Assembly: GCA_021813835.1 (NCBI GenBank)
Contig: JAKAJJ010000008.1
Span: 1-13,284, forward strand
Source: a bacterium
GTDB lineage: Bacteria; Patescibacteriota; Minisyncoccia; Phycocordibacterales; Phycocordibacteraceae
Reading direction: 5' to 3'
DNA length: 13,284 nucleotides
The notes under the pieces are model-generated. The model was not told the origin of the DNA. It ran no database searches and saw only the letters and a program-made list of their open reading frames with translations. Both the position numbers and the translations under genes were made by a program. Each line of letters opens with the position of its first letter. Within the stretch, counting starts at the first letter, position 1. This document shows positions 5,333-12,143 of the stretch, in pieces.

Positions 5333-7876
5333 ATGCTCGGCCTCTCCCGTTTCTTCGCCAAAAACCAGTCCGCGGCGTTCCTCCGGACCGCCGCGCCGAT
5401 CGTCGCGGAGGCAAACCGCTTTTCCGAGGGACTCGCCGGACTCCCGGACGAGGCGGTGCGGGCGCGGTTCGCCGATGCGCGCATGCGCGCGCGCGAGGCG
5501 GGGGAGCCCTCCGAAGAAGACCTTCCGCTCGTCTTCGCGCTCGTGCGCGAAGCGGCGCGCCGCACGCTCCGCCAAGCCCACTTCGACGTGCAGCTTATCG
5601 GCGGCCTCGCGCTCGCGCGGGGGAACATCGCCGAGATGCGCACCGGCGAAGGCAAGACGCTCGTCGCGACCCTGCCCGCGACTTTCCGCGCTCTGTCGGG
5701 GAGGGGCGTGCAGGTCGTGACGGTCAACGACTACCTCGCCCGCCGCGACGCCGCGTGGATGGGACAGGTCTACGACTACCTCGGCCTGTCGGTCGGCGTC
5801 GTCACCTCGACCGGCGCGTACCGCTACGACGCGTCGCACGTGCGAAAGGACGAAGACGCCGCGCGCGACGCCGCGGGCTCGTTCAAAGTGTTTTACGATT
5901 TCCTGCGCCCCGCGACGAAGCGGGAAGCGTATGCCGCGGACGTCACGTACGCGACGAACAACGAGCTCGGCTTCGATTACCTGCGCGACAACACCGCGTA
6001 CGACGCGTCGCAGATAGTCCAGCGCGGATTCCACTACGCCATCATCGACGAAGTCGACTCCATCCTCATCGACGAAGCGCGCACGCCGCTCATCATCAGC
6101 GGCCCCGCGGGCGATTCGGAAAAGCTCTACGAGCGCTTCGCGGACATCGTCCGCTCTTTCGAGGAAGGCCCGGATTACGCGGTCGACGAGAAGCAGAAGG
6201 CGATCCAGATCACCGACGCGGGGATGAGGAGGGCGGAAAAGGCGCTCGGCCTCGACAACCTGTACACGGAGGGCGGGATGCGCTACGCCCATCACCTCGA
6301 AACGGCCGTGCGCGCGAAGGCCCTCTTCCGCAAAGACAAGGAGTACGTCGTGCGCGACGGGGAGATCGTCATCGTCGACGAGTTTACCGGGCGTCTCCAG
6401 CCCGGCCGGCGCTGGTCGGAGGGCCTCCACCAGGCCATCGAGGCCAAGGAGGGGGTCGCGGTGAAGGAGGAGACCCGCACCTATGCGTCCGTCACGTTCC
6501 AGAACCTCTTCCGTATGTACGAGCGGCTCGCGGGGATGACGGGCACCGCGCTCTCCTCGGAAGAGGAGTTTTATACCGTGTACGAGCTCGAAGTCATCGC
6601 GGTGCCGACGCACAAGCCGGTCGTGCGCACGGACCACAACGACCTCGTCTTCCAGAGCGCCGCGGGGAAGTACCGCGCCGTCGCGCGCGCGGTGAAGCGC
6701 TATCACGAGAAGGGTCAGCCCGTCCTCGTCGGCACCGTGTCCATCGAGGACAACGAGATCGTGAGTTCGTACCTGCGCGACGCGGGGGTGCCGCACGAGC
6801 TCCTGAACGCGAAGAACCACGAGCGCGAGGGCGAAGTCATCGCCGAGGCGGGCGCGCGGGGGCGCGTCACGGTCGCGACGAACCTCGCCGGCCGCGGCGT
6901 CGACATCAAGCTCGGCGGCGCGCTCGCGGCTCCCGAGGAGCGCGCGGCGGTGCTCGCCGCGGGCGGCCTCGCCGTCGTCGGCACCGAGCGGCATGACGCG
7001 CGGCGCATCGACGACCAGCTGCGCGGCCGCGCGGGACGCCAGGGCGACCCGGGCGAGACGCGCTTCTACGTGTCGCTCGAGGACAAGCTGATGCGCGTGT
7101 TCGCGACGGACACCCTGAAGAAGGTGATGGGCCGGTTCGGCATCCCCGAGGACGAGCCCATCGAGAGTCCGATGATCACCCGTTCGCTCGAAACCGCGCA
7201 GAAGCGCATCGAGGGGTTCAACTTCGACGCGCGCAAGCAGGTGCTCGCCTACGACGACGTGATGAATACCCAGCGCCTCGCGCTCTATGCGCGCCGCCGC
7301 GCCGCGCTCACCGGCACCGACGCCGAAGCGGAGCAGATCGTCCGGGAACTTATGGGCGGCGATGCCGCCGCGCTCGCGACGCTTGAGGAGAAGAAAACGG
7401 GGCTCGGCGCCGCGTTCGTGCCGAACATCCGCCGGCTCCTCCTCCAGGTCATCGACACCTTCTGGCTCGAGCACCTGGAAACGATGGACTACCTGCGCCG
7501 CTCCGTATCGCTGCGCGCCTACGGCCAGCGCGACCCGCTCATCGAGTACCGGCGCGAAGGGCTCCAGCGCTTCCGCCGGCTCGAGGCCGACATCCGCGCC
7601 GCGGTCATCGCGGCCATACCGCGCCTCGCCCCCGCCGACGAGGCGCGCATCCGCGCCGAAGAGGAGAAAGTCCGGGCGCAACTTCGGGCGGCGGGGGCGG
7701 AAGGCGGCGCGCCGGCGCCGCTCGCGAGGGGAGCCGCGCCCGGGAGGAACGATATCGTCGTCCTCCGGAAGGGGAGCGAGACGAAAGAGCTTAAATACAA
7801 GAAAGCCGAGCCGCTCTTGAACGAGGGATGGATTCTTTCCGAAGATACTTCCAGGAATGATCGATCGGAGAAATAA
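5333..7876 (+). CDS. secA: Preprotein translocase ATPase SecA
   Basis: SecA is the ATPase motor that drives unfolded preproteins through SecYEG at the inner face of the membrane. Its 847 aa carry the diagnostic motifs in order: Walker A MRTGEGKT (102-109), VNDYLARRD (131-139), ATNNELGFDYLRDN (207-220), the DEAD-like IIDEVDSILIDEARTP (237-252), GMTGTA (401-406), ATNLAGRGVDIK (515-526), GTERHDARRIDDQLRGRAGR (550-569), YDDVMNTQR (640-648) and WLEHLETMDYLR (711-722) of the helical scaffold. The C-terminus keeps a GRND motif (804-807), which normally precedes the CPCGSGKKYKKCC zinc tail, but here it runs into a basic segment ending in NEGWILSE. The protein contains no cysteine at all. The start is ATG 5333: it has no Shine-Dalgarno, and TATAGT lies just upstream. 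It converges on the TrpR-like gene. Confidence 0.98.
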   Translation: MLGLSRFFAKNQSAAFLRTAAPIVAEANRFSEGLAGLPDEAVRARFADARMRAREAGEPSEEDLPLVFALVREAARRTLRQAHFDVQLIGGLALARGNIAEMRTGEGKTLVATLPATFRALSGRGVQVVTVNDYLARRDAAWMGQVYDYLGLSVGVVTSTGAYRYDASHVRKDEDAARDAAGSFKVFYDFLRPATKREAYAADVTYATNNELGFDYLRDNTAYDASQIVQRGFHYAIIDEVDSILIDEARTPLIISGPAGDSEKLYERFADIVRSFEEGPDYAVDEKQKAIQITDAGMRRAEKALGLDNLYTEGGMRYAHHLETAVRAKALFRKDKEYVVRDGEIVIVDEFTGRLQPGRRWSEGLHQAIEAKEGVAVKEETRTYASVTFQNLFRMYERLAGMTGTALSSEEEFYTVYELEVIAVPTHKPVVRTDHNDLVFQSAAGKYRAVARAVKRYHEKGQPVLVGTVSIEDNEIVSSYLRDAGVPHELLNAKNHEREGEVIAEAGARGRVTVATNLAGRGVDIKLGGALAAPEERAAVLAAGGLAVVGTERHDARRIDDQLRGRAGRQGDPGETRFYVSLEDKLMRVFATDTLKKVMGRFGIPEDEPIESPMITRSLETAQKRIEGFNFDARKQVLAYDDVMNTQRLALYARRRAALTGTDAEAEQIVRELMGGDAAALATLEEKKTGLGAAFVPNIRRLLLQVIDTFWLEHLETMDYLRRSVSLRAYGQRDPLIEYRREGLQRFRRLEADIRAAVIAAIPRLAPADEARIRAEEEKVRAQLRAAGAEGGAPAPLARGAAPGRNDIVVLRKGSETKELKYKKAEPLLNEGWILSEDTSRNDRSEK

Positions 7877-7882
7877 TTCTCA

Positions 7883-7916
7883 GGGGAAATACTTCCCTAT
7901 AGGGAAGTATTTCCCC
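7883..7916. promoter_or_regulatory. Perfect 34-bp palindrome between secA and the TrpR-like gene (putative operator O1)
   Basis: Bases 7883-7899 are the exact reverse complement of 7900-7916 (core half-site ATACTTCCCTA). The palindrome lies 6 bp after the secA stop and 12 bp beyond the regulator's stop. Its central 22 bp match the palindrome at 8396-8417 at 19 positions. It could be an operator for the adjacent TrpR-like protein. It could also be a bidirectional terminator hairpin (15-bp stem, 4-nt loop), but no T-run follows on either strand. A related half-site, ATACTTCC, occurs inside the secA 3' end at 7845-7852. Confidence 0.6.
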
Positions 7917-7928
7917 AATGAGCCCTCA

Positions 7929-8339
7929 TTATTTCGGTTCCGAGAAAAGCAGGAAATGCAGCGGGTGCCTCCTCTTGAGGCGGAACAAAGCGCTCGACGC
8001 GTATTTCCTCCCGGAATCGCGCTTCGTGAGCTCTTCCTCCATCGCGAGGATGGCTTGCTCGTATCCCGGCAGCTGATCCCGCAGCCACCGCTGCACGCGT
8101 TCGATGGTCGCATAGCCGGCCCCCGTCCGGGCGCGCACGGCATCGCGCGTCTCGCCCCCGAGAAGAAGCCGGGCGATGAGGATCCGCCGTCCCAGCATGA
8201 CGCGCTCGCTCTCCGTGAGCAGGTCGCGCAGAAATAATTTCATCGCCGAACGGCCCCGTACGCTTGCGGCGGCGGTATACAGCGCATCGAGCGTTCGTAT
8301 CCGTTCCTGTTCCGAAAGATCGCTCATCTTTTTCTTCAT
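7929..8339 (-). CDS. TrpR/YerC-like helix-turn-helix transcriptional regulator
   Basis: This minus-strand gene encodes 136 aa. ATG 8339 is chosen because GAGGGG sits 5 nt upstream on that strand; a second ATG (Met5) at 8327 and an open frame up to 8405 are alternatives. Residues 15-86 follow the TrpR/YerC-YecD pattern: LDALYTAAASVRGRSAMKLF, then LRDLLTESERVMLGRR, then ARLLLGGETRDAVRARTG leading to the recognition region AGYATIERVQRWL (74-86). A basic tail of about 50 residues follows. Such proteins bind palindromic operators as dimers. No tryptophan genes are nearby, so the ligand is unknown. Closely related palindromes lie on both sides of the gene, one of them between it and its divergent neighbour obgE. 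This suggests autorepression and possibly control of obgE, but no binding is shown by sequence alone. Confidence 0.85.
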   Translation of the reverse strand: MKKKMSDLSEQERIRTLDALYTAAASVRGRSAMKLFLRDLLTESERVMLGRRILIARLLLGGETRDAVRARTGAGYATIERVQRWLRDQLPGYEQAILAMEEELTKRDSGRKYASSALFRLKRRHPLHFLLFSEPK

Positions 8340-8395
8340 AAGTTTCCCCTCATGGGAATAGAGGATAAGGATAGGAATAAAGACAGAGGACATAC

Positions 8396-8417
8396 ATACT
8401 ACCATATATGGAAGTAT
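8396..8417. promoter_or_regulatory. 22-bp near-perfect palindrome (putative operator O2) in the divergent regulator/obgE region
   Basis: The left half is ATACTACCATA and the right half TATGGAAGTAT; the dyad has one mismatched pair. It shares 19 of 22 positions with the centre of the palindrome at 7883-7916. It lies 57 bp upstream of the regulator ATG and 25 bp before the obgE -10-like box, so a bound dimer could cover the regulator promoter and abut the -35 region of obgE. Confidence 0.6.
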
Positions 8418-8441
8418 CGGGATTTTTTCTCAACGATTTGC

Positions 8442-8447
8442 TATTGT
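8442..8447 (+). promoter_or_regulatory. Putative obgE -10 box (TATTGT), leaderless arrangement
   Basis: TATTGT ends 6 nt before the obgE ATG at 8454, and no Shine-Dalgarno is present. No clear -35 is seen; the O2 palindrome ends at 8417, about where a -35 would begin. Confidence 0.45.
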
Positions 8448-8453
8448 GCGCCT

Positions 8454-9437
8454 ATGGCATTCACGGATGAGGTCACGATATATGCGGCGGCCGGCAAAGG
8501 CGGCGACGGCGTCGTCCGCTGGTCGCGGACGAAAGAGAAGGCGAAAGGCGGGCCCGCCGGCGGCGACGGCGGGCGGGGCGGCGACGTCGTCCTCCTCGGG
8601 GTGCGCGATCTCGCCGCGCTCGCGCACTACCGGTACGAAAAAAAGTTCAAAGCCGAGAACGGCGAGGCGGGGAAGGGCGCTTTGAAGCACGGCAAGGACG
8701 GCGCGCCCGTTTTTCTCAAGGTGCCGGTCGGCACCGTCGCGCGCGTGGAGGAGACGGGCGACGAATACGAGATAACGGCGGAGGGAGAGCGCGCCGTCCT
8801 TTTTAAGGGCGGCACGGGCGGGAAAGGGAACGCCCGCTTCAAGAGTTCGACCAATCAGAATCCGTTCCGGCAGACGGACGGGAAAGGAGGCGGAGCGGGA
8901 ACCGTCGCGCTCACCCTGAAGATTATCGCCGACGCGGGGCTCATCGGCCTGCCGAATGCGGGGAAGTCGTCCCTCCTGAACGCTCTCACGCGCGCGAAGT
9001 CGAAGGTGGGGAGCTACCCCTTTACGACCCTCGAGCCGAGCTTGGGCGACTTTTACGGCTACATCCTCGCCGATATTCCCGGTCTCATAGAAGGCGCCTC
9101 GTCCGGCCGAGGTCTGGGCATTAAATTTTTGAAGCACATCGAGCGTACCGGCATTCTCCTGCATCTCGTCTCGGCGGACCAAGACGACCCCCTCGCGGCC
9201 TATGGGGAAGTACGCAGGGAACTCGAGGCCTTCGGGCGCGGGCTTCCCGAGAAGCATGAAGTAATCATCCTGTCGAAAATAGACCTCGCGACGAGCGCGG
9301 AGTGGGAAACCAAGCGGGAACTCCTCGCCCGCGAGACCGAAAGGGAAGTGCTCCCCGTCTCGATCCGCGATTCCGTCCTTCTCAGGGCGTGCGTCGCGCG
9401 CCTCTCGAAACTGCTTTCCGAAAAGGTCTCTCGCTAG
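8454..9437 (+). CDS. obgE: GTPase Obg (ObgE/CgtA)
   Basis: Obg is an essential GTPase that acts in large ribosomal subunit maturation and the stress response. The gene encodes 327 aa. The glycine-rich Obg fold is at residues 2-157 (GKGGDGVVRW at 14-23, KGGPAGGDGGRGGDV at 31-45). The G domain has G1 GLPNAGKSS (165-173), the switch I motif YPFTTLEP (188-195) and G3 DIPGLIEGA (207-215). G4 reads SKID (274-277) where NKxD is usual. There is no C-terminal OCT domain, which is common in short bacterial forms. ATG 8454 is chosen because homology starts at MAFTDEV; an upstream in-frame ATG at 8352 would add 34 unrelated residues and run through the palindrome. It is divergent from the TrpR-like gene, and gatB starts 36 bp after its stop. 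Confidence 0.96.
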   Translation: MAFTDEVTIYAAAGKGGDGVVRWSRTKEKAKGGPAGGDGGRGGDVVLLGVRDLAALAHYRYEKKFKAENGEAGKGALKHGKDGAPVFLKVPVGTVARVEETGDEYEITAEGERAVLFKGGTGGKGNARFKSSTNQNPFRQTDGKGGGAGTVALTLKIIADAGLIGLPNAGKSSLLNALTRAKSKVGSYPFTTLEPSLGDFYGYILADIPGLIEGASSGRGLGIKFLKHIERTGILLHLVSADQDDPLAAYGEVRRELEAFGRGLPEKHEVIILSKIDLATSAEWETKRELLARETEREVLPVSIRDSVLLRACVARLSKLLSEKVSR

Positions 9438-9457
9438 GCATTTCCCGCCCGGCGCGA

Positions 9458-9463
9458 TACGCT
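9458..9463 (+). promoter_or_regulatory. Possible gatB -10 box (TACGCT)
   Basis: TACGCT keeps the key first, second and last bases of a -10 hexamer and ends 9 nt before the gatB ATG. No Shine-Dalgarno is present in the 35-bp gap after obgE. It is a weak match alone; the support comes from the same arrangement at neighbouring genes. Confidence 0.3.
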
Positions 9464-9472
9464 ATCGGCTAT

Positions 9473-10891
9473 ATGGCTGTCTACCGTCCGACCATCGGCC
9501 TCGAAGTCCATGCGGAGCTCGCGACGAGGACGAAGATGTTCTGCGACAGCGCGAATGATCCGGACGAGGCGCGACCGAACGCGAACGTCTGTCCCGTCTG
9601 CCTCGCGCACCCGGGCACCCTCCCGACCATCAACCGCGAAGCGGTCCGGCATATCCTGCGCATCGGCGCCGCGGTCGGCGGAACCCTCGCCGACTATAGC
9701 GAGTTCGACCGCAAGAGCTATTTCTATCCCGACATCCCGAAGGGATACCAGATCAGCCAGTATGAGCACCCTCTCGTCAGGGGAGGGACGCTCGCCGGCG
9801 TCATGCTCACGCGCGTGCATCTGGAGGAAGACACCGCGCGCTCGTCGCACGCGGGCGGAAAGAGCACGGTCGATTTCAACCGCGCGGGCATTCCTCTGAT
9901 GGAGCTCGTCACCGAGCCCGTCATTCCCGACGCGGGAACGGCGGGGCGCTTCGCGCGCGAGCTCCAGCTCCTCCTGCGCACCCTCGGCGCGGGGAACGCG
10001 AACCTCGAGAAAGGAGAGATGCGCATCGAGGCGAACGTTTCCGTCTCGCCGACGCCGGGAGCGTTCGGCACCAAGGTGGAGATAAAAAACCTCAACTCGT
10101 TCCGTTCGGTGGAGCGCGCCGTCGCCTTCGAGATCGCCCGCCAGGAGGAAGTTCTCGGATCGGGCGCGGCGGTCGTTCAGGAGACGCGCGGCTGGGACGA
10201 GGCGAAGCAGGCGACTTTCAGCCAGCGGCTGAAGGAGGGGAGCGCGGACTACCGCTACTTTCCGGAGCCGGACCTGCCGAAGCTCTTCCTGTCGGAAATC
10301 CCGGAATTTTCATACGACGCGATCCGCGCGTCCCTGCCCGAGCTTCCGGAGGAGCGCCGCGCGCGCTACGAGAAGTCCTACGGCCTCAAAGGAGACGACG
10401 TCGCATTCATCGTCGCATCCGTGGAGCGGAGCGCGTTCTTCGACGCGGTCGCGCGCGCTCTCAATAACGATGCTCCGCTCGTCCGGAGCGCGGCGAATTA
10501 TCTCGTCTCCGATCTCGCGGGCATTTACGCGAAGCGCGGCGAGGACGGCTATGCCGGACTTTCCCCGCAGTCATTCGCGAAGCTCATCCGCCTTACCGCC
10601 GCGGGCGATCTCTCCTCGCGCGGCGCGAAAGACACGCTCGCGCTCCTCGTGGAGAAAGGCGGAGACCCGGAAGCGCTCGCGCGCGACGCCGGCCTCGTCC
10701 AGATCCACGACGCGGCCGCCCTCGGGAAGGCGGTAGACGCCGTTCTTGCTTCGGAGCCGAAGGCGGTCGGGGAATACCGCGCGGGCAAGCAAGCGGCGCT
10801 CCAGTACCTCCTCGGGAAAGCGATGAAAGAAAGCCGCGGGGCGGGGAACCCGGAACTTCTCAAAAAGATCATCGCCGCCAAGCTCGGCTAG
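9473..10891 (+). CDS. gatB: Asp-tRNA(Asn)/Glu-tRNA(Gln) amidotransferase subunit B
   Basis: GatB is the kinase/tRNA-binding subunit of the GatCAB complex, which converts misacylated Glu-tRNA(Gln) (and Asp-tRNA(Asn)) to the correct amide. The 472 aa are of normal length. Motifs: TIGLEVHAEL (7-16), the zinc-type cysteines C24, C40 and C43 (CPVC), KSYFYPDIPKGYQISQYE (about 83-100), EEDTARSSH, DFNRAGIPLMELVTEP, EKGEMRIEANVSV, EIKNLNSFR and ADYRYFPEPDLP. The C-terminal 140 residues match the helical YqeY-like tail. The second cysteine of the usual FCxC motif is serine (FCDS). The start at 9473 is fixed by homology; an in-frame ATG at 9302 lies inside obgE and is rejected. gatA and gatC are not in the window. 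Confidence 0.98.
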   Translation: MAVYRPTIGLEVHAELATRTKMFCDSANDPDEARPNANVCPVCLAHPGTLPTINREAVRHILRIGAAVGGTLADYSEFDRKSYFYPDIPKGYQISQYEHPLVRGGTLAGVMLTRVHLEEDTARSSHAGGKSTVDFNRAGIPLMELVTEPVIPDAGTAGRFARELQLLLRTLGAGNANLEKGEMRIEANVSVSPTPGAFGTKVEIKNLNSFRSVERAVAFEIARQEEVLGSGAAVVQETRGWDEAKQATFSQRLKEGSADYRYFPEPDLPKLFLSEIPEFSYDAIRASLPELPEERRARYEKSYGLKGDDVAFIVASVERSAFFDAVARALNNDAPLVRSAANYLVSDLAGIYAKRGEDGYAGLSPQSFAKLIRLTAAGDLSSRGAKDTLALLVEKGGDPEALARDAGLVQIHDAAALGKAVDAVLASEPKAVGEYRAGKQAALQYLLGKAMKESRGAGNPELLKKIIAAKLG

Positions 10892-10924
10892 CGGTTATCC
10901 CCCGCCTCTTCCGCCCCAGCCGAG
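10883..10924 (+). other. Inverted repeat across the gatB stop codon (possible terminator or attenuator)
   Basis: CTCGGCT (10883-10889) pairs with AGCCGAG (10918-10924), and inside it GCGG (10891-10894) can pair with CCGC (10911-10914). No T-run follows, so a classical intrinsic terminator is doubtful. A competing pairing, CCCCCGC (10899-10905) with GCGGGGG (10938-10944), would mask the start region of the next gene in read-through mRNA. Confidence 0.4.
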
Positions 10925-10931
10925 ATACGGC

Positions 10932-10937
10932 TATACT
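10932..10937 (+). promoter_or_regulatory. Putative -10 box (TATACT) of the HTH-membrane gene
   Basis: TATACT differs from consensus at one base and ends 7 nt before the ATG at 10945. The intervening GCGGGGG could act as a Shine-Dalgarno in a read-through transcript, so this gene is the least certain of the leaderless candidates. Confidence 0.5.
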
Positions 10938-10944
10938 GCGGGGG

Positions 10945-11742
10945 ATGGACGAGCTCGTCATCGACGACAAGAAATACCTCTCCTCGAAGCGGGCCGCTAA
11001 GATAACGGGATACGCGAAGGACTACGTCGGCCAGCTCTGCCGGGAAGGGCGCGTCGCGGCACGCCTCGTCGGGCGCAGCTGGTACGTGCTTGAAAGCGCG
11101 ATACGGGACCACCGGTTCGGCACCCCGAAGGAAACGCCCGGCGCGAAGAAAGGGAATGCTCCCCGTGCATTCCCGCCCGAGACGTGGGAGACGCCGCGCT
11201 ACGAGGCCTCGACCGGCGATATTCTCCCTGCGCTTTCCCGCCGCGAGGAGCCGAAAGCGGACATAGTTTTCGAAAAGCGCGGGAGGCCCGAGGAGGTTCC
11301 GGATTCCTCGCCGGAAAACCTGCAGGAAGCATGGCGGGAATGGTTTTCCCGAATCGGCGGTGCAAGGGGCGAACAGGCCCCGATACGCGCGGAAGAATCG
11401 GAAAAATCTCCGGAAGAGGCGAAGGCTCCGCTCGAAGAATCGGCAGAGGAGGTTGCTGTCCCTATCCGCGCGATCCACGCGGTATACGAGCCGCCGCCGC
11501 GGGAATTCCTTCCGCCCTCGCAGGGTTTCGATCTTCCCGGAGCGGTCGAATACCGCTCGCAGCGGCCTCGCAGGGAGGGGAGCACGAGCAAGAGATTTGT
11601 GCGGGCGCTACAGGTCATAGGAGTCCTCCTCGCGCTTTTTTCCGCTTTTACCGCTGTCGTTGGAAGCGGTTATTTCGATTCATACATAATCTCGTTAGGA
11701 AAATCACAATCTTTCGCTGGAGTTTTCTTCTATAATAAATAG
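10945..11742 (+). CDS. HTH-domain protein with an acidic linker and one C-terminal membrane span
   Basis: This encodes 265 aa of unknown function. Residues 10-54 form an excisionase/MerR-like winged HTH: YLSSKRAAKITGYAKDYVGQ, then LCREGRVAARLVGRSWYV. The linker (55-215) is low in complexity and rich in Glu, Pro and Arg. A single hydrophobic span lies at about 219-241 (VRALQVIGVLLALFSAFTAV), leaving roughly 24 residues beyond it. Basic residues just before the span (RRE, SKR) favour the N-terminus being cytoplasmic, so the HTH could contact DNA from the membrane. The HTH aligns with that of the protein starting at 12265 (SSK/STK, TGY/SGY, DY, L-R-G, VGR-W). Proteins of this layout recur in Parcubacteria, but I know of no established role. 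The ATG follows a TATACT box. Confidence 0.75.
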   Translation: MDELVIDDKKYLSSKRAAKITGYAKDYVGQLCREGRVAARLVGRSWYVLESAIRDHRFGTPKETPGAKKGNAPRAFPPETWETPRYEASTGDILPALSRREEPKADIVFEKRGRPEEVPDSSPENLQEAWREWFSRIGGARGEQAPIRAEESEKSPEEAKAPLEESAEEVAVPIRAIHAVYEPPPREFLPPSQGFDLPGAVEYRSQRPRREGSTSKRFVRALQVIGVLLALFSAFTAVVGSGYFDSYIISLGKSQSFAGVFFYNK

Positions 11743-11904
11743 CGTATTCACTACATTTCTCGTCTCGGGTATACGAGCGATACTTTTTATATCCTTTTTA
11801 AATTCTCATAATTCTCGCATTTACAAAGGCGCCCTGTGGGGTTTATTCCAGACGGATCGAAGTAATTTGAAATAAAAGCGGAAACCACGGGTATCCTCCC
11901 ATCA
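11743..11904. other. AT-rich intergenic region after the HTH-membrane gene
   Basis: I see no gene here. The stretch is clearly more AT-rich than its surroundings. A perfect TATAAT (11731-11736) overlaps the preceding gene's last codons, without a clear -35. A weak hairpin (CTCGT 11759-11763 with ACGAG 11773-11777) is followed by CTTTTT and may be a poor terminator. No tRNA or known RNA fold was recognised. Confidence 0.4.
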
Positions 11905-12140
11905 TAAGGTAAATAACCCTCCCCTCTTATCAGAAGAAATCCCGTCGTCTCATGCGCGAGATTTATATATACGGAACTCCGAAATCATAAAGTATTATTT
12001 AGGTAATTCGGTTATCCGATATGAATGCTCCTCTTCCAAAAGAAATGATCTCGACGAAAGAGGCATCGAAGCTCTCCGGCTATAATTCGGACTACATCGC
12101 GCGCCTCGCGCGCTCGGGCGTCCTCAAGGGGAGCCAGTCG
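11905..12140 (+). repeat. Tandem duplication, unit 1 (leader plus HTH start)
   Basis: Unit 1 begins TAAGGTAAATAACC and ends where unit 2 begins TAAGGTGAATAACC. Its last part, 11974-12137, is identical over 164 bp to 12218-12381 in unit 2. The upstream ~70 bp is only related: the ends TAAGGTRAATAACC and CGAGATTYATATAT match, while the middle has diverged and differs in length. A TATTAT box (11993-11998) lies 22 nt before the ATG at 12021. Confidence 0.9.
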
Positions 12141-12143
12141 TAA
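12021..12143 (+). pseudogene. Truncated 5' copy of the HTH-membrane gene (40 aa)
   Basis: ATG 12021 opens a frame of 40 codons identical to the first 39 codons of the gene at 12265, then Ser and TAA (12141-12143). The stop is the first three bases of the TAAGGT word that begins the second repeat unit, so the break is the duplication junction. It covers the helix-turn-helix (STKEASKLSGYNSDYIARLA, then RSGVLKG) but lacks the wing, the linker and the membrane span. At the break CAGTCG replaces CAGGTCG, a one-base loss next to the junction. It may be a dead remnant, a silent donor cassette, or an expressed mini-HTH; the intact leader means expression cannot be excluded. Confidence 0.75.

Noticed and set aside
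5222..7681. 819-codon open frame on the minus strand opposite secA
   Set aside because: It lies wholly antisense to a secA with all its motifs; the Arg/Asp/Val/Ala-rich, low-information product is typical of shadow frames in GC-rich DNA.
9302..9472. Upstream in-frame start for gatB
   Set aside because: It would add 57 residues inside obgE without any GatB homology; ATG 9473 gives the usual N-terminus.
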